Assembly: GCA_021647205.1 (NCBI GenBank)
Contig: JAKIVD010000002.1
Span: 62,001-126,000, forward strand
Direction of reading: 5' to 3'
DNA: 64,000 nucleotides
From: Bacteroidales bacterium
GTDB taxonomy: Bacteria; Bacteroidota; Bacteroidia; Bacteroidales; F082
Position 1 is the stretch's first letter. Each line of letters starts with the position of its first letter. The notes below the pieces were generated by a model. That model ran no database searches, was not told the DNA's origin, and was given only the letters and a program-made list of their open reading frames with translations. Made by a program: the position numbers and the translations under genes. Positions 25,960 to 34,042 of this stretch are shown here, piece by piece.

Positions 25960-28617
25960 CTAATAATAAACAACTTCGGTAGCCGGGTGTTCGGATTTGT
26001 AGGATTCCACTTTTGATGCCTTTAAAGATGTATTGTAGCACCTCAGCTCTTTCAGGTTTGCCATTTTCAGAATAGGTTTCAGGCTTTTGATTTTTGTGTT
26101 GTTGATAAAAAGCTTTTCAAGGTTTTGTAATTCCTGAATCTCTTTCAGGCTTTTTACTTTTGTTCCGGCAATATTCAAGGTCTTCAGTTGTGTCAGCATA
26201 CCCACCAGTTCCAGGTCTTCCACCGCCGTGTTTTCGATGTTCAATTCTTCCAGGTTGGTTAGTTGGTCGAGGGTGGTTAAATCGCTGATGGGGTTGTTGG
26301 GCAGGTTCAGCGCCCGCAAGTTCGGAAGTACAGTAACCGGAGAAATATCGTTGATTAGTGTCTTACTCACATTCAGCTCGGTCATCCGTATAAAAAGATG
26401 CAGCGGATTCAGGTTCTGAATTGATGAGTTGTCGTTAATGCTTACTGTCGGCAAATCAACCAAAGCCTGCAATTGTTCCCGCGAGGGCTGCTCGTCCATT
26501 TTCAGGTGTTCGTGAAAAACCGCCTGCCAGGTATCGTCTAAACTCGCCCACCAGTCTTGCAGCAGCGGGCTTTGGTAAACAACAAGACATTCGGGCAGGG
26601 TTTGTTGCAGCTCAAGCACATTCGGTTGTGCAAGCTGACTGCCATCGCAATAAACAGTTTGCAAGCCGGAATTGTTTTTCAGGGGCAGTAAGTCATTCAC
26701 AGCCGTATTTTCGCAATGCATAGTTTTCAGGTTTGAAAGCGACCGGAGCGGCGACAAATCTTCCACATTCGTGTTGTTCAGGTTTAGTATTCTGAGGTTG
26801 TTCAATCCGCTAATCGGCTCCAAATCGGAAACGGGAATACCCTCAATATTCAGTTCCTCCAACCGGTGCAGCATTTCCAGGGGGCCGAGGGACTGGATTT
26901 CCTGGTGTCCGGAAAGATCAACGGCAGTTATGTTAATAATCTTGTGCATTTGTTCGGTGCTTACCGGATCGCTGATGGTCATCTTCGAGCGGATGATCTT
27001 TTTGTAGTTTTCCGGCATTTCGTTCCACCAATTGCGCAGGTTTTCCGTATTGTAAATGACCAGGCTTTTTTCGTTGTTTTGCATAAACCGCTTGGCTTCC
27101 TCCTCTTTGACGCCGCTGTTGTCGCAGTAAATAATTTTGAGGGAAGGCAGGTTTTCAAGGGGACTGAGATCGGTAATACCAGTGCTGTTGGCCTCAATAG
27201 TTGAAAGCGCTGTCAGGTTTTGTAAAGGCTCCAGATTCTTGAAGGAAGTGCTGTCGATATTCAGGTTTTGCAGATTTATCAGCGAGTCCAGGGGACTGAG
27301 GTCTGTTATTTGCGAATTGGACAGGTCCAGGTTCGTCAGGGCAGTCAGCCCCCTGAGTTCTTGCGGGTTTTCAAGGCTCAGCCCACTTAGCGAAAGTTGC
27401 GAAAGTACGGGCAGGCCGGCAAGCGGAAGAAGGCTTGTTACCGCCGAATTGGATAAATTCAAAGTTTTCAGTTTTTTCAGGTTGCTGAGAACGGAAATAT
27501 CTGAAATGCCGGTATGCGCACAGTTTAAAGTTGTCAGGTTCGACACATAGCGTAAGGCATCAATGGAGACAAGGGCCGAGCCGGAACAATCGAGTTTTTC
27601 CAGTTTGTTCAGGTTCCGCAAAGGGCTCAGGTTTGTTACCCTGGTGTTGGAAAGGTCAATTTCTACCAGGTTTGAAAGTTGGGAAACGCCATCCAGGTTA
27701 TTGATAACAGAGTCCCCGGAAATATCCAGCATTTGCATGGCGCTGATCTGTTTCAGCCGTGCATAAATGGGCGCAACATCAACCGGAACCGTATCGGGAA
27801 CCGTGAAAAAAACGGTATCAACAAGGTGGACAATTTCACCGACGATGGGGCGCGAATTGTCAATTCCATCAAAACTGAGGGTGTCGCCTTCGCTCACGAT
27901 AACAGAATCTACCCGAACCGAATCGGCCTGCCGTTCAACCACCAGCAAGCTGTCGGCGAAATATACAATTTTGTTCAACGAGAGGGTGTCGTAAACTGCT
28001 TCCACCTGCCGGCTGAAAAAGTCCCGCCATTCCACCGGCAGCCCGTTCCACCAAAAGCGGAGTTCCCTTTTCGCATCGGGCTGGGTGGTGTAAATACTCG
28101 CAATTTTCAAATCCTGTCGATAAGGGTCGAGGTTTACTTCGAGGTAGCGAAGCTGGTTGTTGTTTATCGTGTCGTCGCCAACGGTTATCCCTTGCAGGTT
28201 ACGCGAAGCGGTGACTTTAAAATAAACCTGGTTTTTCTCGTTCACAAACTGTTCCACCGAATTTACCTCGAAGGTGAAAGACGCTGTCTTGTAGAAAAAA
28301 TCAATGTCTTTCAGGTAGGCCTGTACATCTTTGCTGATGGGGATTTCCCTGTTTTCGTCGAGGTCGTCTTCAATCTGCACCTCATCACTTTGAAAGATTT
28401 TTAAAAAGCTTTGGTTGATGACGATGTCTTTGTCGGCAGCCACCTCGTTCGGATCGCCCAGGAAGTTCAACGTCCCTTCGAGGTATTTGACCATTTGTTT
28501 GCTTTGTTCCTCATAGGCTTCCACTTCCTCAGCCGTCAACTGTGGCTCTTGCTGCGCCTGAATCTGGAAAGTGAAAAGGAAGAATCCCAACAGCAGTGTT
28601 ATTTTTCTAAGGTGCAT
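25960..28617 (-). CDS. Secreted leucine-rich repeat protein with three WW-capped LRR modules
   Basis: An 885-residue exported protein with signal peptide LLLGFFLFTFQIQA. After a 180-residue N-terminal domain comes a pattern used three times. A short helix containing a Trp pair opens it (WWNGLPVEW at 189, WWNEMPENY at 530, WWASLDDTW at 689). About 22-residue LRRs of the type L-x-x-L-x-x-L-x-L-x-x-T follow. Each module ends in a strand with YCDxS (RCYNTS in the last) and VxY (residues 497-522, 657-681 and the C-terminus). The repeats resemble internalin-like LRRs. No T9SS tail is visible. The upstream 285-residue gene overlaps it by 19 bp, so the two are co-expressed. Ligand unknown. Confidence 0.85.
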   Translation of the reverse strand: MHLRKITLLLGFFLFTFQIQAQQEPQLTAEEVEAYEEQSKQMVKYLEGTLNFLGDPNEVAADKDIVINQSFLKIFQSDEVQIEDDLDENREIPISKDVQAYLKDIDFFYKTASFTFEVNSVEQFVNEKNQVYFKVTASRNLQGITVGDDTINNNQLRYLEVNLDPYRQDLKIASIYTTQPDAKRELRFWWNGLPVEWRDFFSRQVEAVYDTLSLNKIVYFADSLLVVERQADSVRVDSVIVSEGDTLSFDGIDNSRPIVGEIVHLVDTVFFTVPDTVPVDVAPIYARLKQISAMQMLDISGDSVINNLDGVSQLSNLVEIDLSNTRVTNLSPLRNLNKLEKLDCSGSALVSIDALRYVSNLTTLNCAHTGISDISVLSNLKKLKTLNLSNSAVTSLLPLAGLPVLSQLSLSGLSLENPQELRGLTALTNLDLSNSQITDLSPLDSLINLQNLNIDSTSFKNLEPLQNLTALSTIEANSTGITDLSPLENLPSLKIIYCDNSGVKEEEAKRFMQNNEKSLVIYNTENLRNWWNEMPENYKKIIRSKMTISDPVSTEQMHKIINITAVDLSGHQEIQSLGPLEMLHRLEELNIEGIPVSDLEPISGLNNLRILNLNNTNVEDLSPLRSLSNLKTMHCENTAVNDLLPLKNNSGLQTVYCDGSQLAQPNVLELQQTLPECLVVYQSPLLQDWWASLDDTWQAVFHEHLKMDEQPSREQLQALVDLPTVSINDNSSIQNLNPLHLFIRMTELNVSKTLINDISPVTVLPNLRALNLPNNPISDLTTLDQLTNLEELNIENTAVEDLELVGMLTQLKTLNIAGTKVKSLKEIQELQNLEKLFINNTKIKSLKPILKMANLKELRCYNTSLKASKVESYKSEHPATEVVYY

Positions 28618-29456
28618 AATCTGTACGATTTAATCAGTTCCTTTTTTGTTTTGTTGTCGATGTATTTCAGGTTCGAAATCAACCAGCCCGAATTGTTGTC
28701 GTTGCGGTTGAACCACGAAAGCTCAAAATACCAATTGGGTATTTGAAAAAAATGAAATTTCACCGAGTTGATTTCCTTGTAAATGAGCTGGCCGGTTTTC
28801 ATCTGGTAAAAAAACAGGGTCAGAAAATCGGGACGGTAGTCGCCGGAAGCGTAATATTCGATGTGCGCCGGGTCTTCCAGCGCTTTGTGCAGGTTCATAA
28901 AATCCAGTTCGTGGCTTTGCGGATGGAGGAAATGGTTCTTGTGTTCAATAGAATCAATTTTTGGAAAGAGGATGGGAAAATAACTGTAGTACACATTGCT
29001 GATGATCCACTTGGAGCCCAGGTTTTCTTCTTCGAGGGTTAAATACAATATGATGTTTACCTCATCGCCGCCGGCCAGAAAAGTAACCGATAATTCGGCG
29101 TACCAGTTTTTATCGTGGAAATCAAGAAAAACCGGATGCTTGCCGTTGGTCACATCGTCAACAAAAAACTTTTGCAATTCGCCCGAAGTACGCGGGTTGT
29201 ACTCGTCGAACAGACCCGGCAGCATCTTTTTCCGAAGCTTGTTGCTGTGGTATTTTTTGTCGGTTTTGGGGAGCGTTTTCCCATACTGGTCTTCTTCGAG
29301 GTTAAAACGTTTCACAAACTGCCCCACCTGTTTGTTCATGCGGTACAGCACGGTTTCGTCATCGCTGAAATTGTTGTAGGAATTATTTTGTGCCTGTGCG
29401 AAAAGGCCTGAGAACAGGAATGCAGTTCCTAAAAAAATATTTTGAAAGCTATTCAT
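28599..29456 (-). CDS. Exported protein of unknown function, coupled to the LRR gene
   Basis: A 285-residue protein with signal peptide MNSFQNIFLGTAFLFSGLFAQA. The rest is mixed alpha/beta, rich in aromatic residues, with no motif I recognise. LSWFNRNDNNSGWLISNLKYI near the C-terminus and GSKWIISNVYYSYF at mid-protein look like two related beta segments. Its 3' end overlaps the start of the LRR gene by 19 bp, which argues for translational coupling and a common role at the cell surface. A TAATTTTG box lies 20 nt upstream. Confidence 0.75.
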   Translation of the reverse strand: MNSFQNIFLGTAFLFSGLFAQAQNNSYNNFSDDETVLYRMNKQVGQFVKRFNLEEDQYGKTLPKTDKKYHSNKLRKKMLPGLFDEYNPRTSGELQKFFVDDVTNGKHPVFLDFHDKNWYAELSVTFLAGGDEVNIILYLTLEEENLGSKWIISNVYYSYFPILFPKIDSIEHKNHFLHPQSHELDFMNLHKALEDPAHIEYYASGDYRPDFLTLFFYQMKTGQLIYKEINSVKFHFFQIPNWYFELSWFNRNDNNSGWLISNLKYIDNKTKKELIKSYRLCTLEK

Positions 29457-29475
29457 GTTGAAAATTAAGAAAAAG

Positions 29476-29483
29476 CAAAATTA
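29476..29483 (-). promoter_or_regulatory. -7 promoter box for the exported protein/LRR pair
   Basis: TAATTTTG on the minus strand, 19 nt before ATG 29456. Confidence 0.6.
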
Positions 29484-29624
29484 CGCTATTCGGTAAAACG
29501 GGAATCAGTATTTTTACTTGCACAAATGCTACAGAACGGATAATTTCTGAAAAACTGGTTTTCGTAATATTTTTATCAAATTTCCTTTGCAGAATAATAT
29601 CCTCTAAAACCTTAAAAATTAAAT

Positions 29625-29942
29625 TTATTGGAAAGAGCTACAAGCTCGCACCACGGTGATCCGCGGGTCAACACTTAAAAAGCGTGCTACCACGGGGTCG
29701 TACATGCGGCCGTTCATGTTGATCAGTTTAAAGCCGTCAAGGTGTTCGTGCAGGGTGAAACCACGGTCGAAAAGATAGTTTTCCTGCACATTTTCGTAAG
29801 TCCATGTTTGCGGGTTACGGCGACGGCCCCAGGCATCGAAGTTCTGTTCTTCAATCAGGTTGCTGTTTTCGTCCAGCACGTGGGTCAGGCTGCCGAGGTG
29901 GTCTTTATGGATTGCAAATAAGATGGCTTGCAAAGTGAACAT
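29625..29942 (-). pseudogene. Rhs core-domain remnant
   Basis: A 105-residue frame that matches only the last part of an Rhs/YD-repeat core: HKDHLGSLTHVLDENSNLI, FDAWGRRRNP, FDRGFTLHEHLDGFKLINMNGRMYDP and FLSVDP. A full Rhs protein would have many hundreds of residues before this and a variable toxin after FLSVDP. Here the frame starts a few residues before HKDHLG and stops twelve residues after FLSVDP. It is thus a decayed or displaced fragment of a polymorphic-toxin gene. Oddly, a TAACTTTG box sits 4 nt before its ATG, so it may still be transcribed. Confidence 0.8.
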
Positions 29943-29946
29943 GGTG

Positions 29947-29954
29947 CAAAGTTA
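29947..29954 (-). promoter_or_regulatory. -7 promoter box in front of the Rhs remnant
   Basis: TAACTTTG on the minus strand, 4 nt before ATG 29942, with CTTG about 20 nt further upstream as a possible -33 element. Confidence 0.45.
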
Positions 29955-29977
29955 GATTTTTTGCGATAAAATAGCAA

Positions 29978-30023
29978 GGCCCAAGTCCTGCCAACACACT
30001 GGCCGGGCGGGAAGACTTGAGCC
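29978..30023. repeat. Palindromic repeat, copy 1
   Basis: Outer arms GGCCCAAGTC and GACTTGAGCC surround a smaller GCCA/TGGC hairpin. The same outer arms recur 146 bp on. Confidence 0.7.
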
Positions 30024-30123
30024 AGTGGGGGTGAGATTTATACTTTTCTGACATGACACAAAAATAAAACTAATATCTTAAAGCACGCATTGCATCTGTC
30101 TGACACCGAGGTCTGTTTAGCAC

Positions 30124-30169
30124 GGCCCAAGTCTCGCTGGTGCGCATGCCTGGCAGGAAGACTTGAGCC
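30124..30169. repeat. Palindromic repeat, copy 2
   Basis: Same outer arms GGCCCAAGTC and GACTTGAGCC and the same 46-bp length as copy 1, but with a different interior. Confidence 0.7.
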
Positions 30170-30236
30170 AGGGGGGATGTTGGTTTGAGCTTCGGTTTTT
30201 TCTATAAAATTGGAAACAACAGCATTTTGTCACAAT

Positions 30237-30272
30237 AAAAAACCGCCACAAATAAGTGAAGCGGTTTTTTTC
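30237..30272 (-). terminator. Terminator after the 192-residue exported protein gene
   Basis: AAAAAACCGC and GCGGTTTTTT form a 10-bp stem with a 14-nt loop; A/T runs on both sides make it potentially bidirectional. Confidence 0.8.
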
Positions 30273-30294
30273 TACCCGATAGGGGACGATTTTG

Positions 30295-30873
30295 TTATTT
30301 CGATGTTTCTTTCACCCGGATGTCGCCGAGCAATACATCCCAAAAGCCAATCAGGCGGCCACCAATCTGTGTTTCTTTCCGTTTCACATAAACGGTGATG
30401 TCTTTTTTGGTGGTGTCCTGGTAAATCAGTTTGCCCTCTTTGTCGTAGCCTTTGAATTTCTGGAAAATGGTGATGACACCCACGTAAGTCCCGTCGGGTT
30501 GCTTTTGCAGATCGCTCACGTACTCGATGTTGTACCAGCTAATTTCCACTTTGCTGTAATTGAGGCGCATTAACCTTTCGAGGTATTTGCGCACGCCGTA
30601 GTAACTTACTTCGGCCCTTACCAGCGAGGAAACGCCGATTTCGCTGCCTTGCATAAACAATTCTTCGGCACGGTCGATCACGCGGTTGGCTTCGCTCCAG
30701 GGGGTTTCTTTGTTACCGATGATGCTGATGTATTTACTCAGGTCGCGTACTTTTTCCATGGCCAGGCTATCGACGGCCTGTTTGCGTTCGGGACTTAAAT
30801 CATCCTGGGCAAATGCAGTAGCACTCAGTCCGATGCCAAAAACAAATATCAATAAATAGCTTAATTTTTTCAT
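30295..30873 (-). CDS. Exported protein of unknown function
   Basis: A 192-residue protein with signal peptide LIFVFGIGLSATAFA followed by QDDLSPE. A helical N-terminal half precedes a beta-rich C-terminal half (YVGVITIFQKFKGYD, DITVYVKRKE). I do not recognise a named family. It starts 6 bp after the lipoprotein gene upstream, so they form an operon ending at the terminator at 30237. Shared features of the pair (short helices, then a sheet with conserved Lys-rich strands) suggest an envelope function, which is only inference. Confidence 0.75.
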   Translation of the reverse strand: MKKLSYLLIFVFGIGLSATAFAQDDLSPERKQAVDSLAMEKVRDLSKYISIIGNKETPWSEANRVIDRAEELFMQGSEIGVSSLVRAEVSYYGVRKYLERLMRLNYSKVEISWYNIEYVSDLQKQPDGTYVGVITIFQKFKGYDKEGKLIYQDTTKKDITVYVKRKETQIGGRLIGFWDVLLGDIRVKETSK

Positions 30874-30879
30874 GTTCTT

Positions 30880-31539
30880 CTATTTTACAATGAGTTCCAT
30901 TTCGGTGATTTTCCCCAGACCGTCACGTTTTACCGATTCCACTTTGTATTTGTATTGTTTCTTGTCCTTCAGGTAGTTCAGGAATTTTGTGATGGTTGTG
31001 GGGCGGTCGTAATCGTTAAATCCGCCGGCCTGGCTAATGATAATCAGCACAGGGATGTCAGGAGTGGCAAACTGGTTTAGGGCAGTATTAATCTGCCTGT
31101 TGGCTTCGTCAACCGAGCTTGCACCGGCAATGGCGCCCAATTGGTTGTCAATCACGGCAAACTCCGATTGGTTTGCCCGCAACCGCGCTTCTTCTTCGCG
31201 TCGCAGTCTTTCTTCTTCGGCCAGCCTCTCCGCTTCCGCACGCTTTCTGCTGATGGTTTCTTCAGCTTTTTCAATCAATTGGTCAACATCGGCATTGTCC
31301 CAGTTTTTTGCTTTAATGGCAGCCACCTTCTCAGCCTGTTGATCGAGGGTCCAAGTGGTTTCACCATCAATGATGTTGTTCAGGTCCCGCTTCGCACGGT
31401 TCATTTCGGTAGCGAGGGCTTCGGCTTTTTCTTTAGCCAGTTTCTTTTTACTTGTACAACTTGTTGTACTACCAAGTACAAGGGTAAACACCAGGCTCAC
31501 AAGCAACAATCTTGAAAAAATTTTAAGGGTTTGGTTCAT
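30880..31539 (-). CDS. Lipoprotein with coiled coil
   Basis: A 219-residue protein with lipobox GSTTSC, so probably lipidated at about Cys28 and followed by a Lys-rich stretch. Residues 85-125 form a charged helix rich in Glu, Arg and Ala (a likely coiled coil). A compact C-terminal domain follows (VLIIISQAGGFNDYDRPTTITKFLNYLKD) of unknown type. First gene of an operon with the 192-residue exported protein. A TACTTTTG box lies about 58 nt upstream. Confidence 0.75.
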   Translation of the reverse strand: MNQTLKIFSRLLLVSLVFTLVLGSTTSCTSKKKLAKEKAEALATEMNRAKRDLNNIIDGETTWTLDQQAEKVAAIKAKNWDNADVDQLIEKAEETISRKRAEAERLAEEERLRREEEARLRANQSEFAVIDNQLGAIAGASSVDEANRQINTALNQFATPDIPVLIIISQAGGFNDYDRPTTITKFLNYLKDKKQYKYKVESVKRDGLGKITEMELIVK

Positions 31540-31597
31540 TTTTTTGAAAGTTATTCTGATTTCTTAATCCGGTTATCTTTAATCTTTTAAAAGAATG

Positions 31598-31605
31598 CAA
31601 AAGTA
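31598..31605 (-). promoter_or_regulatory. -7 promoter box for the lipoprotein operon
   Basis: TACTTTTG on the minus strand, 58 nt before ATG 31539. Confidence 0.55.
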
Positions 31606-31808
31606 TTGAAAAAATTGTATGAGTTTTGTGAAAAAGTGTGAATTGATGGATTCTTCTTTTTGATGATAAACAACTTTTGTAAAAGACCACATGTTGTTTT
31701 TCTGAACCAGAATCCCGCTCAAAGGGATTAATTAGCAAGAAATGACGTTGATTAGAAAAACCTTGCAAGCTGAAGGTTACAAAAGCCCGTAATCATTGAT
31801 AAGAATGA

Positions 31809-31900
31809 CTGTCCTTTTGAATGGAGCGCAGCGGAATGAAAAATCTTTATGAAAATGGATTGTAGCTCCATAAAGACTCTTCGCATACTCAGAGTGACAG
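31809..31900. repeat. Nested imperfect inverted repeat
   Basis: Outer CTGTC/GACAG and inner CTTTATG/CATAAAG (31845-31851 and 31869-31875) arms, with GAGCGCAGCGGAATGAA on the left side facing CTTCGCATACTCAGAG on the right. It resembles palindromes of the CTGTCATTCTGAGCG type seen in many genomes. Confidence 0.6.
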
Positions 31901-31925
31901 AACCCGCTAAACTACAAACAATAAT

Positions 31926-32936
31926 ATGAATCCCAAACATTACACCATCCCTATTTTCATCCCCGAGATGGCCTGCCCGTTTCAGTGTGTGTTTTGCAAC
32001 CAGCAAAAAATTACCGGAACGCAACTTATTCCCGTTGATGATGAAATCATCAAAAAGATTGAAACCCACCTCGCTTCATTTAAGGAACAAAACCGCAGGG
32101 TGGAAATTGGTTTTTTCGGCGGCAGTTTTACGGGAGTTCCTTTCGAACAGCAAAAACATTACTTAGAAATCGTTCAGCCTTTTCTCCGGTCGGGCGAAGT
32201 TGCGGCCATCCGGGTATCCACCCGTCCCGATTACATCGGTGAAAAACAATTGGCCTTGCTTAAAGAATACGGTGTGCAGTCCATCGAACTGGGGGCGCAG
32301 TCGTTTGACGAAGAAGTGCTGCGACTATCCTTCCGTGGCCACACGGCCCAACAAACGGAAACGGCAGCCAAAGCCATTCTCAAAGAAAAATTCAAATTGG
32401 GCTTACAAATGATGATCGGCCTTCCCGGCGACAGCCTGCAAGAGGCTTTGAAAACCGCGAAGAGAATCATCGAACTGGGTGCCCACAACACCCGCATTTA
32501 CCCTGCCGTTGTCATCAAAGACACGGTCATGCACCAATGGTACGAACAGGGAAAATACAAACCGCTGAGCCTTTCAGAAGCCGTTGAATGGGCCAAACAA
32601 ATAGTACCGCTCTTTGAAAAAGCCGGCCTAAAAATACTGCGTGTCGGATTGCACCCTTCCGAAGGATTGCTGAGCGGTGATGAATTGGTGGCCGGGCCTT
32701 TTCATCCCTCCTTTAAAGAACTGGTGCTGACAGAGATTTGGGGGGATTTACTCAAGCCTTTGCTCAAAACGAAAAAGCCGGGCGGTGTTCTTATCCGGGT
32801 TCCGGCTGGTCAACTGAACGCTGCCATCGGCCACCAGGCAAAAAACAGGAAAATGCTGCTGGAGCTATTCCGGGCAGTGAAGTTTGTGGAGGATGAAAAA
32901 CTGGATGGGAGGGAATTTAGGGTTGTTGTTGGATAA
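31926..32936 (+). CDS. Radical SAM protein (Elp3/coproporphyrinogen-oxidase-like)
   Basis: A 336-residue radical SAM enzyme. CPFQCVFCNQ near residue 17 is the CxxxCxxC cluster binding [4Fe-4S] and SAM. IGFFGGSFTG is the GGE-like SAM contact, followed by STRPDYI and GAQSFDEEVL. The pattern resembles Elp3-type and HemN-like proteins, but the C-terminal acetyltransferase domain of Elp3 is absent. Substrate unknown; related stand-alone proteins in Firmicutes sit next to rnc, which is not the case here. No close partner is apparent, as downstream DNA is repeat-rich and the next gene is convergent. Confidence 0.88.
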   Translation: MNPKHYTIPIFIPEMACPFQCVFCNQQKITGTQLIPVDDEIIKKIETHLASFKEQNRRVEIGFFGGSFTGVPFEQQKHYLEIVQPFLRSGEVAAIRVSTRPDYIGEKQLALLKEYGVQSIELGAQSFDEEVLRLSFRGHTAQQTETAAKAILKEKFKLGLQMMIGLPGDSLQEALKTAKRIIELGAHNTRIYPAVVIKDTVMHQWYEQGKYKPLSLSEAVEWAKQIVPLFEKAGLKILRVGLHPSEGLLSGDELVAGPFHPSFKELVLTEIWGDLLKPLLKTKKPGGVLIRVPAGQLNAAIGHQAKNRKMLLELFRAVKFVEDEKLDGREFRVVVG

Positions 32937-33005
32937 TTGGGGCTACGCCCGTCATTGGACTTTGTCGTCATTTGCCCTGCGGGCGTCAATGGGCTGCGCC
33001 TGTCA

Positions 33006-33055
33006 TTAGTGGTCAGACGATTATACGCCAAACCGAAATGTCGTCCGGCCACTAA
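33006..33055. repeat. Dispersed inverted repeat, copy B
   Basis: TTAGTGGTCAGACGA (33006-33020) and TCGTCCGGCCACTAA (33041-33055) are complementary with two mismatches. The second arm plus its flank matches copy A near 7796-7820 at most positions. Confidence 0.65.
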
Positions 33056-33071
33056 ACAAAGATCGACCACC

Positions 33072-33104
33072 AACTTCTAAGCGGTTTGTAACCGCTAAGA
33101 AGTT
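33072..33104. repeat. Hairpin with TTTGTAA loop
   Basis: AACTTCTAAGCGGTT pairs with AACCGCTAAGAAGTT (one A-A mismatch) around the loop TGT. It lies just after the stop of the convergent DUF1295 gene. Confidence 0.8.
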
Positions 33105-33122
33105 ATCAGAAGGGAGCGACAA

Positions 33123-33938
33123 TTACCCGTAAATTTTACCGGCCAGGTGTTTTTTCATCATGGGGATACTGATGAAGAAAAACATCAGTGTGATGGCGGC
33201 AGGCCCGAAAGCCGTCCACCATTGATATTTATCTACTGCGATGGCAAACAAAAACATTCCCCACCAGAAACCCATTTCCCCAAAATAATTCGGGTACTTC
33301 AGTAAAGTCCATGCCGGGGTTTGTATTTTGTACTTTTTACCTTTCCCCGATTCCATGTGGTGGCGCAGTTCATCATCCGCAGTCTTCTCAAGCATAATGG
33401 CACTGATGGTAAACATAAAAGGCACCAGGGCTACCCAGGAGTTAAACAGGGAAATATCAGAATGGAAAGTGAAATAAACAGGTACCAGTCCGGCGAAAAC
33501 CAGGGCCGTGGGAAATAAATGAATACCAAAAAAACTGGCGAGCCAGTAGGCCTTACCTGTTTTCTTTCTGATCAAAACGTAACGCCAGTCTTCGTCTTCA
33601 AATCCATCCCACCGCAAAATCCAGTTCCAGGTCAAACGCACCCCCCACATGATGACCAGCGCCCAAATGGCCTTGAAAAGGAAATTGGTCTCACCAATTT
33701 GAAACAGCCAGTAAAAAACAATAAAAATAGGGGCGGCACTCCAAAACGGGTCGTAAACGCTGGAGTTTTTTTTGATAAAACTAAAGATAAAAACGACAAC
33801 CATTGCCACGAAATCGGCCAGGGCTGTTTTCCATAAAATGCTGGGAATGGGCGCGTATTTCAGGATGAGAATGGCCGCGCCCAAAGCCAGCAGGTAAATG
33901 AATAAAATGTACAACAGGTCTTTAACTTTTTGTTTCAT
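33123..33938 (-). CDS. DUF1295 / steroid 5-alpha-reductase-like membrane protein
   Basis: A 271-residue polytopic membrane protein with about seven hydrophobic segments. The C-terminal signature KYPNYFGEMGFWWGMFLF, with a preceding HHMESGKGKKY, matches the DUF1295 family. That family is related to steroid 5-alpha reductases and isoprenylcysteine methyltransferases, which act on hydrophobic substrates with NADPH or SAM. The actual substrate is unknown. It is divergent from the DUF6873-like gene, sharing a 104-bp region. Confidence 0.82.
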   Translation of the reverse strand: MKQKVKDLLYILFIYLLALGAAILILKYAPIPSILWKTALADFVAMVVVFIFSFIKKNSSVYDPFWSAAPIFIVFYWLFQIGETNFLFKAIWALVIMWGVRLTWNWILRWDGFEDEDWRYVLIRKKTGKAYWLASFFGIHLFPTALVFAGLVPVYFTFHSDISLFNSWVALVPFMFTISAIMLEKTADDELRHHMESGKGKKYKIQTPAWTLLKYPNYFGEMGFWWGMFLFAIAVDKYQWWTAFGPAAITLMFFFISIPMMKKHLAGKIYG

Positions 33939-33984
33939 CTTTGTTACCGACAGTAGTTTTAAGCTGGTGTAAATTTACTACTAT

Positions 33985-34016
33985 TTTGAAAAGATTGAAG
34001 CAAAACGATACTTTTG
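33985..34016 (+). promoter_or_regulatory. Complete Bacteroidota promoter: TTTG, 20 bp, TACTTTTG
   Basis: TTTG at 33985-33988 and TACTTTTG at 34009-34016 are separated by exactly 20 bp, the spacing expected for the Bacteroidota -33/-7 promoter. It decides the start of the next gene at 34043 rather than 33941. Confidence 0.75.
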
Positions 34017-34042
34017 GACAAATTTTACCATCCGGTAGCGCA

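Larger units (their letters stand above)
29943..30294. other. Gap with two palindromes and a terminator
   Basis: 352 bp with no gene: the Rhs-remnant promoter box, two copies of a palindromic repeat (29978-30023 and 30124-30169), and a terminator at 30237-30272. Confidence 0.6.
31540..31925. other. Divergent gap with a nested inverted repeat
   Basis: 386 bp between the lipoprotein operon and the radical SAM gene. It contains one promoter box for the operon and a nested palindrome at 31809-31900. Nothing else is supported. Confidence 0.6.

Noticed and set aside
33941-34042. Longer start of the DUF6873-like protein
   Set aside because: The complete promoter at 33985-34016 lies inside the extension.
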